Shown here: positions 43,219 to 51,517 of the stretch, piece after piece
How the letters are laid out: each line of letters opens with the position of its first letter
Position numbering within the stretch: position 1 is the first letter of the stretch
Assembly (NCBI RefSeq): GCF_900129375.1
Contig: NZ_FQVN01000005.1
Location: 372,001 to 436,000 of the forward strand
Reading direction: 5' to 3'
From: Streptoalloteichus hindustanus
GTDB lineage: Bacteria; Actinomycetota; Actinomycetes; Mycobacteriales; Pseudonocardiaceae
DNA: 64,000 nucleotides
Notes under the pieces: model-generated
The model's database searches: none
The model's input: the letters and a program-made list of their open reading frames with translations, nothing else
What the model was told of the DNA's origin: nothing
Made by a program: the position numbers and the translations under genes

Positions 43219-44022
43219 TCAGGGGCGGGGCGCCTTCACGCCGTGCACGGCGGTGTACTCGGCGGCCAGCCAGGGAGCCAGGTCGTCGATGAGCATGCTG
43301 AGCAGTGCGGGATCGGTGGAGAGCGATCGCCCTGTCACCGCGGCGGTTCTCATCTGCTCGACGCGCTCCGGGTAGTAGCGGCCGAAGATCTCGGCCGACG
43401 CGGCGAGGTCGCTGGTCCAGCCTCCCCAGCGGGGCATGACCAGCGTGAACCCGGTGCGGACGACGCGGCGGGCGACACCGCGGCTGAGGGTGGCGCGCTC
43501 GTGGGTGGTGGCTCGCGCAGCCCGGCTCCGCCAGCCCGGGAGCACGAGGCCGAGGTCGCCGTTGGTCTCGCGGGCCAGCAGGGACGTGGGGCGGTAGCGG
43601 GGCAGGTGCTCGGCGAGGTCGTCGCCGAGCAGCGGAGTGCACAGGCAGGCCACGAAGAAGCCGCCGTCGTGGCGGTCGGCCTCGCTGAGCAGGCCGCGCG
43701 CCGCCCCCAGGACGACGCCGACCCCGTTGACCTGGGGGAACGCCTGGTCGATCGCGGTCTCGACGTCGGTGGCGTCGACCCGGTCGGCTTCTCCGGGCTC
43801 GTGGTGGAGAGCGAGCAGGAGGTCGAGGTCGGAGCGGCCGGGAACCGCGGTGCCGCGGGGGATGCTGCCGTAGAGGTAGGCGCTGTGCAGCCGGGTGCTG
43901 TCGAAGGCGGCGGTGATGTGGCTGCGGGCCGCGTCGACAACGGGAGCGAACGCCTCGGAGACACGGTGCAGAGCGCCTTCGCGGGCGATCGTGCCGTCGG
44001 GGTTCAGTCCTCGTTCACACAT
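43219..44022 (-). CDS. Minimal nucleotidyltransferase-domain protein
   Basis: 267 aa from ATG 44022. The MNT signature LYGSIPRGTAVPGRSDLDLLL gives the Gly-Ser and paired Asp metal ligands; a third acidic residue is not certain. The rest is helical. Relatives nucleotidylate aminoglycosides, proteins or tRNA ends. There is no partner HEPN gene next to it. Function unknown. Confidence 0.72.
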   Translation of the reverse strand: MCERGLNPDGTIAREGALHRVSEAFAPVVDAARSHITAAFDSTRLHSAYLYGSIPRGTAVPGRSDLDLLLALHHEPGEADRVDATDVETAIDQAFPQVNGVGVVLGAARGLLSEADRHDGGFFVACLCTPLLGDDLAEHLPRYRPTSLLARETNGDLGLVLPGWRSRAARATTHERATLSRGVARRVVRTGFTLVMPRWGGWTSDLAASAEIFGRYYPERVEQMRTAAVTGRSLSTDPALLSMLIDDLAPWLAAEYTAVHGVKAPRP

Positions 44023-44207
44023 GGAGCCACTCTCTCTGCTGGCGGTGTCCGTTGCCCAACGCATTTGGCGTGTCACTGGCCGGATTCCTCGGTGTCATGA
44101 CGGCCGTCGCTTGTGGACCGTGAGGTGTTTTCCCCTGGCACCCCGTTTTTCCCATTCTGACCTCAGAGGTGACGATGCGGTAGTTTGGGGAAGAAAGAGG
44201 AGGGGCG

Positions 44208-44633
44208 ATGCGGCAGGAGTTGTTCTCGCTGGAGCAGGTGGCCGAGCGGTTGGGGCTGCACGTGCGAACGGTGCGCGGCTACGTGCGGGACGGGCGGCTC
44301 AGGGCGGTCCGCATCGGCAAGCAGTACCGGGTGTCCGCGAACGACCTCGCCGAGTTCACCGGCCTGCCCGCCGCGGAGCAGTCCTCCGCCGCGCGGGACG
44401 TGGAGGTGACGAGCGTCGTGCGGATCGAGGGGCTCGACCCGCACGACGCGAGCCGGCTCGCCAACCTGGTCGTGGCGTCCGCGCAGGGCCGCTCCGGCGG
44501 TGACCGGAACCTGAGGATCGAGACGAACTACGACCGGGAGCGCGCCAGCATGCGGATCGTCGTGCTGGGCGGCCCCGAGGACACGGCGGAGGTGCTGCGG
44601 CTGGTCTCCACGTGGACGGAGGCTACGACCTGA
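44208..44633 (+). CDS. Small excisionase/MerR-type HTH protein
   Basis: 141 aa, preceded by AGGAGGGGCG. The N-terminal FSLEQVAERLGLHVRTVRGY and GRLRAVRIGKQYRVSANDL form a helix-turn-helix of the excisionase class. The C-terminal 75 residues (VVRIEGLDPHDASRLANLVV to ETNYDRERASMRIVV) resemble a small alpha/beta domain, so it is more than a bare excisionase. No integrase is nearby, arguing for a transcription regulator. Confidence 0.78.
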   Translation: MRQELFSLEQVAERLGLHVRTVRGYVRDGRLRAVRIGKQYRVSANDLAEFTGLPAAEQSSAARDVEVTSVVRIEGLDPHDASRLANLVVASAQGRSGGDRNLRIETNYDRERASMRIVVLGGPEDTAEVLRLVSTWTEATT

Positions 44634-44651
44634 TCCCGTGCCGGCCCTGAG

Positions 44652-44695
44652 CTCGTGCCCGTGCTCGTGCCCGTGCTCGTGCCCGTGCTCGTGCC
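44652..44695 (+). repeat. 12-nt tandem repeat GTGCTCGTGCCC
   Basis: About 3.7 copies follow the HTH gene. No convincing gene uses it. Confidence 0.85.
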
Positions 44696-44784
44696 CGGGC
44701 CGCCGGGCGCGCCGGCTCCTGGCGGTCAGGGGCGGGGCAGCGCGTCGCGGAGCCGGATTCCGCTGGAACCGAGGCTGCTGGCGG

Positions 44785-44997
44785 TCACCGTTCGCGGTCG
44801 CTGTCCGATGTGGACGGTGTCGTCCAGGCCATCGCTCTCGGGCACTGGCGGGGAAACCAGTAGTCGGGCGACCGCGCGGCGTCCACCGCCCAGACGTGGG
44901 CCTCCGGCTGCCGGGCGGTGGCCGCGACGTGGGGCGCGAAGCGCTCGATGGTCGGATCTTCGGAGAAGTGCGGCACCTGGCCTGGTTCCGGTCGCAT
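44785..44997 (-). pseudogene. 3'-truncated remnant of a DUF6886-type gene
   Basis: 70 codons from ATG 44997. VPHFSEDPTIERFAPHVAATA and VWAVDAARSPDYWFPRQCPR match the conserved N-terminal half of a family I recall as DUF6886. It then runs out after AMAWTTPSTSDSDRER, where the family normally continues for about another 90 residues. Continuation is not found in other frames. It is probably a decayed gene; a naturally short version is less likely. Confidence 0.55.
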
Positions 44998-45139
44998 GGC
45001 TGGTGTTTCCAGCACTGGCTCGCCAGAACGCGGCCACACCTCAACGGCTGGGCGAGTTCGGTGTGGACGCGGGAGCGCGCCGTTGGCGCCGTGCCGAGTG
45101 CCCGGTCGCCAGACGTGATGGCGACCGGGCACTGATCCG

Positions 45140-46369
45140 TCATGCCGCGTGGCCGTTCCCGTAGTCCTTGAGCGTGACCGCGTGGGCGACTTTCTCCATG
45201 CCCCGGCTCATCACGCTCTTCGGCAGGTACGGCAGCAGGCGGATGGACTGGTTGCGGATCCAGAGCTGGGCCCGGGAGGCCGGCATCAGGCCGCCGCCAC
45301 CGGCGCTCCTGGCGAACTTCTGGGCCCGGGTGACGAACTCGCGCATCTGGTGCTCGTAACGCGGGTACGCGAGACGGTGGTCGCCGCCGGCCTCGGCGAG
45401 CTCGCCGGCCAGGACGTACGCGCCGACGAGGGCCAGGCTGGTGCCGATGCCGGACATGGGCGACGCGCAGTAGCCGGCGTCCCCGAGCAGGACGGCGCGA
45501 CGCCGGGACCAGGTGTCCACGTGGACCTGGCTGACGCTGTCGAAGTAGAAGTCGGGCGCGGTCCCGACGTCGGCCAGCAGGCGGGGGATCCGCCAGCCGT
45601 CCCCCTCGAAGGCCCTGGTCAGGATCCGCTTCTGCTCGGCGACGTCGCGCCGGTCGTACCGCAGCGGCGGCGAGCCCCAGAAGAACAACGCCACCGCCGA
45701 GTCGCGGGACGGCACCGGGTAGACACCGGCGGACCTCCCTGGTCGGCCACCGCTGGCGGGAACGGTGTACACCAGCTCCCAGCCGTCGCGGTCCACCGGC
45801 ACCGTGGTGCTGAAGATCGAGACGTAACAGCCGAGGTGGCGGACGAAGCTCTGCTCCGGGCCGAACACCAACCGCCGCACGGTGGAATGCAGGCCGTCCG
45901 CGCCGACCAGCAGGTCGAACCGGCGTGATCCGCCCCGCTCGAAGGTGACCTGAACGCCGTCGTCGTCCTGTGCCACGGCGGAAACCGAGTCGTCGAAGAC
46001 GTACTCGACGTTGTCCCGGGTGAGGTCGTGCAGGATTCGGGACAGGTCGGTGCGCAGGATCTCCAGCTCGGCGATGGGACCGCCGGAGTCCCCGAACACC
46101 TCGGTGCTCATGGTCGCGACCCGGTTGCCGGTCCGGTCGACGAACGCCATGCCCCGCGCGCCCGTGTGCGTCTGGCGGAGCCGGGGCATGATGCCCATCC
46201 GCTCGGCGACCTCGCGGGCGGTGCCGCGCAGGTCGACGGCCTGGCCGCCGGTGCGGAGCCCGGGCGCGCGCTCCACCACCGTGGGGTGGAAGCCGTTGCG
46301 GTGCAACCAGTACGCCAGCGCGGGCCCGGCGATTCCCGCGCCGGAGACGAGGATGTTCCGGTTCTTCAC
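45140..46369 (-). CDS. FAD-dependent monooxygenase
   Basis: 409 aa, GTG start after AGGAGA. ILVSGAGIAGPALAYWLHRN is the FAD-binding motif, LLVGADGLHSTVR the DG motif and AVLLGDAGYCASPMSGIGTS the GD motif of PHBH-fold aromatic hydroxylases and tetracycline-inactivating enzymes. It is divergent from a TetR gene, which probably represses it. Detoxification or tailoring of an aromatic compound is likely. Confidence 0.88.
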   Translation of the reverse strand: MKNRNILVSGAGIAGPALAYWLHRNGFHPTVVERAPGLRTGGQAVDLRGTAREVAERMGIMPRLRQTHTGARGMAFVDRTGNRVATMSTEVFGDSGGPIAELEILRTDLSRILHDLTRDNVEYVFDDSVSAVAQDDDGVQVTFERGGSRRFDLLVGADGLHSTVRRLVFGPEQSFVRHLGCYVSIFSTTVPVDRDGWELVYTVPASGGRPGRSAGVYPVPSRDSAVALFFWGSPPLRYDRRDVAEQKRILTRAFEGDGWRIPRLLADVGTAPDFYFDSVSQVHVDTWSRRRAVLLGDAGYCASPMSGIGTSLALVGAYVLAGELAEAGGDHRLAYPRYEHQMREFVTRAQKFARSAGGGGLMPASRAQLWIRNQSIRLLPYLPKSVMSRGMEKVAHAVTLKDYGNGHAA

Positions 46370-46451
46370 GCGTTCTCCTGTGCTGTGCCGCCGAAGCCGG
46401 CGAGCGGCCGGCGGGTCGTGCGGTGGACGAGGACGACCGTACAGATGTGCC

Positions 46452-46489
46452 AGACAAACGTCTAGGACAAATGTGCAAGACGCTTGTCT
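46452..46489. promoter_or_regulatory. Two TetR-type operators
   Basis: AGACAAACGTCT (46452-46463) and AGACGCTTGTCT (46478-46489) share AGAC-4N-GTCT and are 26 bp centre to centre in the monooxygenase/TetR gap. Confidence 0.7.
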
Positions 46490-46514
46490 CACCTCGACTG
46501 GTAGGGTGCCGCCC

Positions 46515-47114
46515 ATGGGGAACCGGGAGGACCTGCTCGACGGCGCCAAGCGCTGCCTGCGCGAGAAGGGCTACGGCCGCACCACCGCGCGCGACATCAC
46601 GGCGGTGGCGGGGACCAGCCTGGCGTCCATCGGCTACCACTTCGGCTCCACCAAGGCGCTGCTGGACGCGGCCCTGTTCGAGGCGGTCGGCGAGTGGACC
46701 GACGAGCTCCGCCGCGCCCTCGACGCCGACGTGGACCCGCAGGCCGGCCCGTTGGCGCGGTTCGAGGCGTACTGGACCCGGATGATCGAGTCCTTCGTCG
46801 GCAACCGCGAGCTGTGGGCCGCCACGATGGAGGTCTTCGGTCAGATCGACCGGATTCCCGGGATGCGCCAGGCGATCGCCGAGGGTCTGCAGGAGGGGCG
46901 GGTCGCCTGGGCGGCGATGATCCAGGGCATCGACGCCGACGTCGACGCGGAGCGGGCCCAGGCGGTGGGCTCCCTGCACCAGGCGTTGCTGAGCGGGGTG
47001 ATGGTGCAGTGGCTCGTCGACCCCGAGCGGGCGCCCTCGGCCCGTGACCTCACCGAGGCGCTGCGGATGATGGCCGCGGGGATCGAGGCGGAGGCGTCGG
47101 GCGGCACCGCCTGA
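46515..47114 (+). CDS. TetR-family regulator of the FAD monooxygenase
   Basis: 199 aa. The HTH is RCLREKGYGRTTARDITAVA and SLASIGYHFGSTKALLDAAL. The C-terminal domain fits TetR_C groups that sense aromatic ligands. ATG 46515 lies 26 bp past the second operator site, with no strong ribosome binding site, so it may be leaderless. It is divergent from the monooxygenase. Confidence 0.88.
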   Translation: MGNREDLLDGAKRCLREKGYGRTTARDITAVAGTSLASIGYHFGSTKALLDAALFEAVGEWTDELRRALDADVDPQAGPLARFEAYWTRMIESFVGNRELWAATMEVFGQIDRIPGMRQAIAEGLQEGRVAWAAMIQGIDADVDAERAQAVGSLHQALLSGVMVQWLVDPERAPSARDLTEALRMMAAGIEAEASGGTA

Positions 47115-47205
47115 CCGACGCGGGACACCGGCCGAAACCGGGACTGGTCAAAGGAAATCGAGAAGCGGAAGCGCCGAAACCGCTTCCTGCGGGCGAAGGG
47201 CTGGG

Positions 47206-48594
47206 TCAGTCCGGGTGGGACAGTCGGCGCAACCCCTCGACCAGCTCGGCGGGTTCCGCGCTGGCGAAGGAGATCCGCAGGAAGGCCCCCGGCGGCTCGC
47301 TGACGAAGAAGCGGCGTCCGGCGCTGACGGCGACCCCCTGTCGGCGGGCGGCGCTGGCGATCTCCAGATCGTCGGCGCCGCGCGGTAGCCGGACCCACAG
47401 GTGCAGTCCACCGTGCGGCACCCGAGCGATCATCCACTGTGGACAGTGGCGGGCCACGGCGGCCACCGCCTCCCCGCAACGCTGGCGCAGCGCTCCGGCC
47501 AGCGCGCGGAGGTGCCGCTCCCAGCCGGGAGAGCTGACCAGGTCCAGCGCCGCCTCCTGCAACGGCCGGGCCACGAAGAAGTCGTCGACCAGGCGAACCG
47601 CGCGCATGCGCTCCATGACCGGCCCACGGGCCACCAGCGCCCCGATCCGCAGACTGGGCGCGGCGGGCTTGGTCAGGGAGGTCAGGTGGACGACCGTCCC
47701 GTGCCGGTCGTCGGCGACGAGGGCGCGCGGCGTCGCACCGTCGTGCCCCAGACACCGCGCGAAGTCGTCCTCCACGACGAACGCGCCCGCCGACCGGGCA
47801 ACGTCGAGAACCTGACGCCGACGCTCGGGAGACAGCACCGCCCCGGTGGGGTTGTGGTAGGTCGGCTGGCAGTAGAGCACCCTGGCTCCGGTCATGCCGA
47901 ACGCCTCGGCCAGCAGGTCGGGGCGCAGCCCCTCGTCGTCCACCGGCACCGGCACGGGCCGCAGTCCGGCGGCCCGCGCGGCGGCGACCGCGCCGGGGTA
48001 GGTGGGCGACTCCACCAGGACCGGGCTGCCGGGCGCGGCGACGGCCCGGAAGGCGATCGACAGGGCGCTCTGCCCGCCCGCCGTGACCAGGACGTCCTCG
48101 GGGGTCACGTCGCCACCGGCGAGCGCGGCGAAGACCGATCGCAGGGGCGCCAGCCCGTCCGTGGGGGCGCGGTCCCACGCGTCGGGGCGTCGCGCGGCCC
48201 GGGCCAGCGCCGCGCTCAGGGCGCGGGTGGGTCGCAGCGAGGGGTGGAGATAGCCGCCGTCCAACCGGATCGCCCCGGCCGGGGGTGGGCCGAGCGGGTC
48301 GGTGATCGATCCAGTGTGGACAGTGCGGTCGGTCAACGCGACGGTCTGCCATGCGGTGTCGACCACCGCGCCCGCGCCACGCGCCCGCTGGGCCACGTAC
48401 GTGCCGCTCCCGGGCCGGGTGACCACCAGGCCCTCCGCCGTCAGCAGCGCGACGGCGCGGGCGACGGTCACCGGGCTGACCTGGTGGCGCCGGACCAACT
48501 CGCGACTGCTCGGCAACCGGTCGCCGGGAGCGAGGCCGGCGAGCAGCCGGCGGAGATCGCCGACCAGATCACCGGAAGTGCTACTCTCGGACAT
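47206..48594 (-). CDS. MocR-type GntR regulator with aminotransferase domain
   Basis: 462 aa. A GntR winged helix (residues 10-70; LPSSRELVRRHQVSPVTVAR) is fused to a fold-type I PLP domain with NPTGAVLSPERRR, VVEDDFARCLG and the candidate PLP lysine in TSLTKPAAPSLRIG. MocR proteins usually control a neighbouring PLP or amino-acid gene. Here the divergent class V aminotransferase is the obvious target. Its ATG overlaps the divergent start by 2 bp. Confidence 0.88.
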   Translation of the reverse strand: MSESSTSGDLVGDLRRLLAGLAPGDRLPSSRELVRRHQVSPVTVARAVALLTAEGLVVTRPGSGTYVAQRARGAGAVVDTAWQTVALTDRTVHTGSITDPLGPPPAGAIRLDGGYLHPSLRPTRALSAALARAARRPDAWDRAPTDGLAPLRSVFAALAGGDVTPEDVLVTAGGQSALSIAFRAVAAPGSPVLVESPTYPGAVAAARAAGLRPVPVPVDDEGLRPDLLAEAFGMTGARVLYCQPTYHNPTGAVLSPERRRQVLDVARSAGAFVVEDDFARCLGHDGATPRALVADDRHGTVVHLTSLTKPAAPSLRIGALVARGPVMERMRAVRLVDDFFVARPLQEAALDLVSSPGWERHLRALAGALRQRCGEAVAAVARHCPQWMIARVPHGGLHLWVRLPRGADDLEIASAARRQGVAVSAGRRFFVSEPPGAFLRISFASAEPAELVEGLRRLSHPD

Positions 48595-48600
48595 GAGAGT
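48583..48600. promoter_or_regulatory. Inverted repeat spanning both divergent start codons
   Basis: ACTCTC and GAGAGT are separated by 6 bp and include both ATGs (48592-48595). TACTCT sits where a leaderless -10 for the plus gene would be. Binding of MocR here would block both genes. Confidence 0.55.
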
Positions 48601-49834
48601 TCACGATAGCGCTCCCCTCGACAACGCGGAACCGCTACTGGACGTCGCCGCTCTGCGGGCCGACACCCCGGGCTGCGCAGAGGTGATCCACTTCAACAAC
48701 GCCGGGTGTGGGCTGCTGCCGGCGCCGGTCCTCTCCGCCATGCAGGATCACCTGAACCTGGAAGCGCGCATCGGGGGCTACGAGGCGTCGGCCGCCCGAG
48801 CCGACGAGGTGCGGCAGTTCTACGTCGAACTCGGCGCCATGCTCAACACGGGGCCGGACAACATCGCCTTCGCGAGTAGCGCTACGCACGCCTACGCCAC
48901 CGCGCTCTCCGCCATCCCGTTCGAGCCCGGCGACGTCGTCCTCACCACCCGCCACGACTTCATCTCCAACCAGATCGCGTTCCTGTCGCTGCGGAAGCGC
49001 TTCGGCGTGCGCCTCGTGCACGCCCCGGACGCGCCGGAGGGCGGCGTGGACGTGGCGGCGATGGCCGACCTCATGCGCGAACACCGGCCCCGGCTGGTGG
49101 CCGCCACCCACATCCCCACCAACTCCGGACTGGTCCAGCCGGTCGCCGAGATCGGCCGGCACTGCCGGGAACTGGACCTGCTGTACCTGGTCGACGCCTG
49201 CCAGTCGGTGGGGCAGTACCCGCTCGACGTCGACGAGATCGGCTGCGACCTGCTCACCGCCACCTGCCGGAAGTTCCTGCGCGGGCCGCGGGGTTCGGGC
49301 TTTCTGTACGTGTCCGACCGCGTGCTGCGCGCCGGCTACGAACCGCTGTTCATCGACATGTACGGCGCCCGCTGGAACGCGCCGGGCCACTACGAGCCCG
49401 TGCGCACCGCGGCCCGGTTCGAGGACTGGGAGTTCCCCTACGCCGCTGTCCTCGGCTGCGCCGCCGCCGTCCGCTACGCCCGGAACGTGGGTGTGGAGGC
49501 CATCGCGCGCCGGACCCCGGCGCTGGCCGCGCGACTGCGCGACCAGCTCGCCGCCGTTCCCGGAGTGCGGGTGCTCGACCAGGGCGCCCGGTTGGGCGCT
49601 CTCGTCACCTTCGCCATCGAGGGCTGGCAACCCGAGTCGTTCAAGGCGGCCGTGGACGAACGCCGGATCAACTCCGCGCTGAGCTTCCGCGGCCTGGCCC
49701 AGTTCGACTTCGGGGACAAGGACGTCGACTGGTGTCTGCGGCTTTCCCCGCACTACTACAACACCGAGGAGGAGGTGGACGAGGTCAGCGCCGCCGTCGC
49801 GGACCTGGCCCGCCTCGGGAGCTCGGCGCGGTGA
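48593..49834 (+). CDS. Class V aminotransferase-like PLP enzyme
   Basis: 413 aa. FNNAGCGLLPAPVL at the start, YLVDACQSVGQYPLDVDEIG (PLP Asp) and LTATCRKFLRGPRGSGFLYV (PLP Lys) mark the isopenicillin-N epimerase / cysteine desulfurase-like group. The true activity (lyase, desulfurase or epimerase) is not evident. ATG 48593 leaves no room for a leader, so translation is probably leaderless. It is divergent from its likely MocR regulator. Confidence 0.84.
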   Translation: MRVHDSAPLDNAEPLLDVAALRADTPGCAEVIHFNNAGCGLLPAPVLSAMQDHLNLEARIGGYEASAARADEVRQFYVELGAMLNTGPDNIAFASSATHAYATALSAIPFEPGDVVLTTRHDFISNQIAFLSLRKRFGVRLVHAPDAPEGGVDVAAMADLMREHRPRLVAATHIPTNSGLVQPVAEIGRHCRELDLLYLVDACQSVGQYPLDVDEIGCDLLTATCRKFLRGPRGSGFLYVSDRVLRAGYEPLFIDMYGARWNAPGHYEPVRTAARFEDWEFPYAAVLGCAAAVRYARNVGVEAIARRTPALAARLRDQLAAVPGVRVLDQGARLGALVTFAIEGWQPESFKAAVDERRINSALSFRGLAQFDFGDKDVDWCLRLSPHYYNTEEEVDEVSAAVADLARLGSSAR

Positions 49835-50059
49835 GCGTCTCCCCGTCAACGGACAGGTGAACTGGTGGTGGGGCTGGGGATTCTCGTCGGTCTCCGGTCC
49901 CACCACCGGCCACCCGCCGCGACTCGCCCTGCTGTCAAGCAATCGACCAGGTACGCCAGACGGCGGCGGACCAGCCGGCGCTGGGCCCACTGGGCGAAAC
50001 GGCTTCTGTCCGGCATATCGGGTGGTGCCGCCCGGAACGGATCATGAACACTGGCGGGC

Positions 50060-51517
50060 GTGCTGCTGACCGTGTCGACCACCCACCGCCCCGCGACCGA
50101 TCTGGGACACCTGCTGCACAAGCATCCCGACCGCTCGCAGCGGTTCGAGGTCACCGGCGGCGTCGCGCACGTGATGTACCCGGAAGCCAGCGAGGAGCGC
50201 TGCACGGCGGCCCTGCTCCTCGACGTCGATCCGGTCGAGCTGGCGCGGGGTCGACGCGGTCAGGGACCGGAGGGTTTCGTCCTGGGGCAGTACGTGAACG
50301 ACCTCCCCTACGCCGCCTCCTCGCTGCTCGCGGTCGCGCTCGGGAAGGTGTTCGGCTCGGCGCTCAGGGGCCGTTGCGGCGCGCGGCCGGAGCTGGTGGA
50401 GACCCCCATTCCCCTGGAGATCCACATTCCCGCGCTGCCCTGCCGGGGCGGCCCGGAGTTGGTGCGCAACCTGTTCCTCCCGTTGGGCTGGTCGGTGTGG
50501 GCCATCTCGGTCCCGCTGGACCCGGCCTTCCCGGACTGGGGCGACAGCCGGTACCTGGACGTGCGGCTCACCGGCAGCGCGCGCCTGGCGGACGCGCTGT
50601 CGCAGCTCTACGTGCTCCTGCCGGTGCTGGACGACGCCAAGCACTACTGGGTCAGCGAGGACGAGGTGGCGAAGCTGGTCCGGGCGGGTGGCCGGTGGCT
50701 GAACACGCACCCGGAGCGGGAGCTGATCACCAGCCGGTACCTCGCGCACCAGCGCCGGTTCGCGAGCGCGGCGCTGGCCCGGCTGGCCGAGCTGGACGGC
50801 CGGCCGGCCGAGGAGGTGGTGGAGGACGTGGTGGAGGACGCGACGGAGGTCGCGGCCGACAGCGCCCCCGTCGGGCACGACGCCGCGGACCAGCGCGTGC
50901 CGTCGCTGGCCGAACAACGCTGTGCGGCGATCCTCTCGGAGCTGAGGTCCGCCGGAGCGGCTCGCGTGGTGGACATGGGATGCGGCGAGGGCAGGCTGCT
51001 GCGGGAGCTGCTGGCCGAGCGCTCCTTCACCGAGATCGTCGGCGTCGACGTGGCGCCCAGGGCGTTGCGGACGGCCGCCGCGCGACTGCGGCTGGACCAG
51101 ATGGCCGAGCGGCAGCGCGAGCGGATCCGGCTGCTGCACGGGTCGTTGACCTACGCCGACTCCCGGCTGGCCGGCTTCGACGCGCTGGTGTTGGCCGAAG
51201 TGATCGAGCACGTGGACCCGCCCCGGCTGCCCGCCCTCGCTCAGGCCGTGTTCGGTGCGGCGCGCCCGACGACCGTCGTCGTGACGACACCCAACGTCGA
51301 GTACAACGTGCGGTGGCCGTCCCTGCCGGCCGGCGACACCCGGCATCCCGACCACCGTTTCGAGTGGAGCCGCACCGAGTTCGCGGACTGGGCCGAGACC
51401 GTGAGCGCCGAATACGGTTACACGGCGCGAATCCTGCCGGTGGGTCCGGTCGACGCCGAGCTCGGAGCGCCCACCCAACTCGCCGTGTTCACCAGGAAGG
51501 GCGCGAACCCCGCATGA
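50060..51517 (+). CDS. hen1: Hen1, 3'-terminal RNA ribose 2'-O-methyltransferase
   Basis: 485 aa, GTG start (VLLTVSTTHRPATDLGHLL is the family N-terminus). The N-terminal half is the bacterial Hen1 ligase-activating domain. The C-terminal half is the methyltransferase with VVDMGCGEGRLL (SAM) and VLAEVIEHVDPPRL, whose Glu/His residues bind metal. It methylates the 2'-OH at a cleaved RNA end before sealing, protecting repaired tRNA from re-cleavage. An ATGA overlap couples it to Pnkp. Confidence 0.93.
   Translation: MLLTVSTTHRPATDLGHLLHKHPDRSQRFEVTGGVAHVMYPEASEERCTAALLLDVDPVELARGRRGQGPEGFVLGQYVNDLPYAASSLLAVALGKVFGSALRGRCGARPELVETPIPLEIHIPALPCRGGPELVRNLFLPLGWSVWAISVPLDPAFPDWGDSRYLDVRLTGSARLADALSQLYVLLPVLDDAKHYWVSEDEVAKLVRAGGRWLNTHPERELITSRYLAHQRRFASAALARLAELDGRPAEEVVEDVVEDATEVAADSAPVGHDAADQRVPSLAEQRCAAILSELRSAGAARVVDMGCGEGRLLRELLAERSFTEIVGVDVAPRALRTAAARLRLDQMAERQRERIRLLHGSLTYADSRLAGFDALVLAEVIEHVDPPRLPALAQAVFGAARPTTVVVTTPNVEYNVRWPSLPAGDTRHPDHRFEWSRTEFADWAETVSAEYGYTARILPVGPVDAELGAPTQLAVFTRKGANPA

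Noticed and set aside
44208-44633. Prophage or integrative element marked by an excisionase-like gene
   Set aside because: No integrase, attachment repeats or phage genes nearby; the extra C-terminal domain fits a regulator better.
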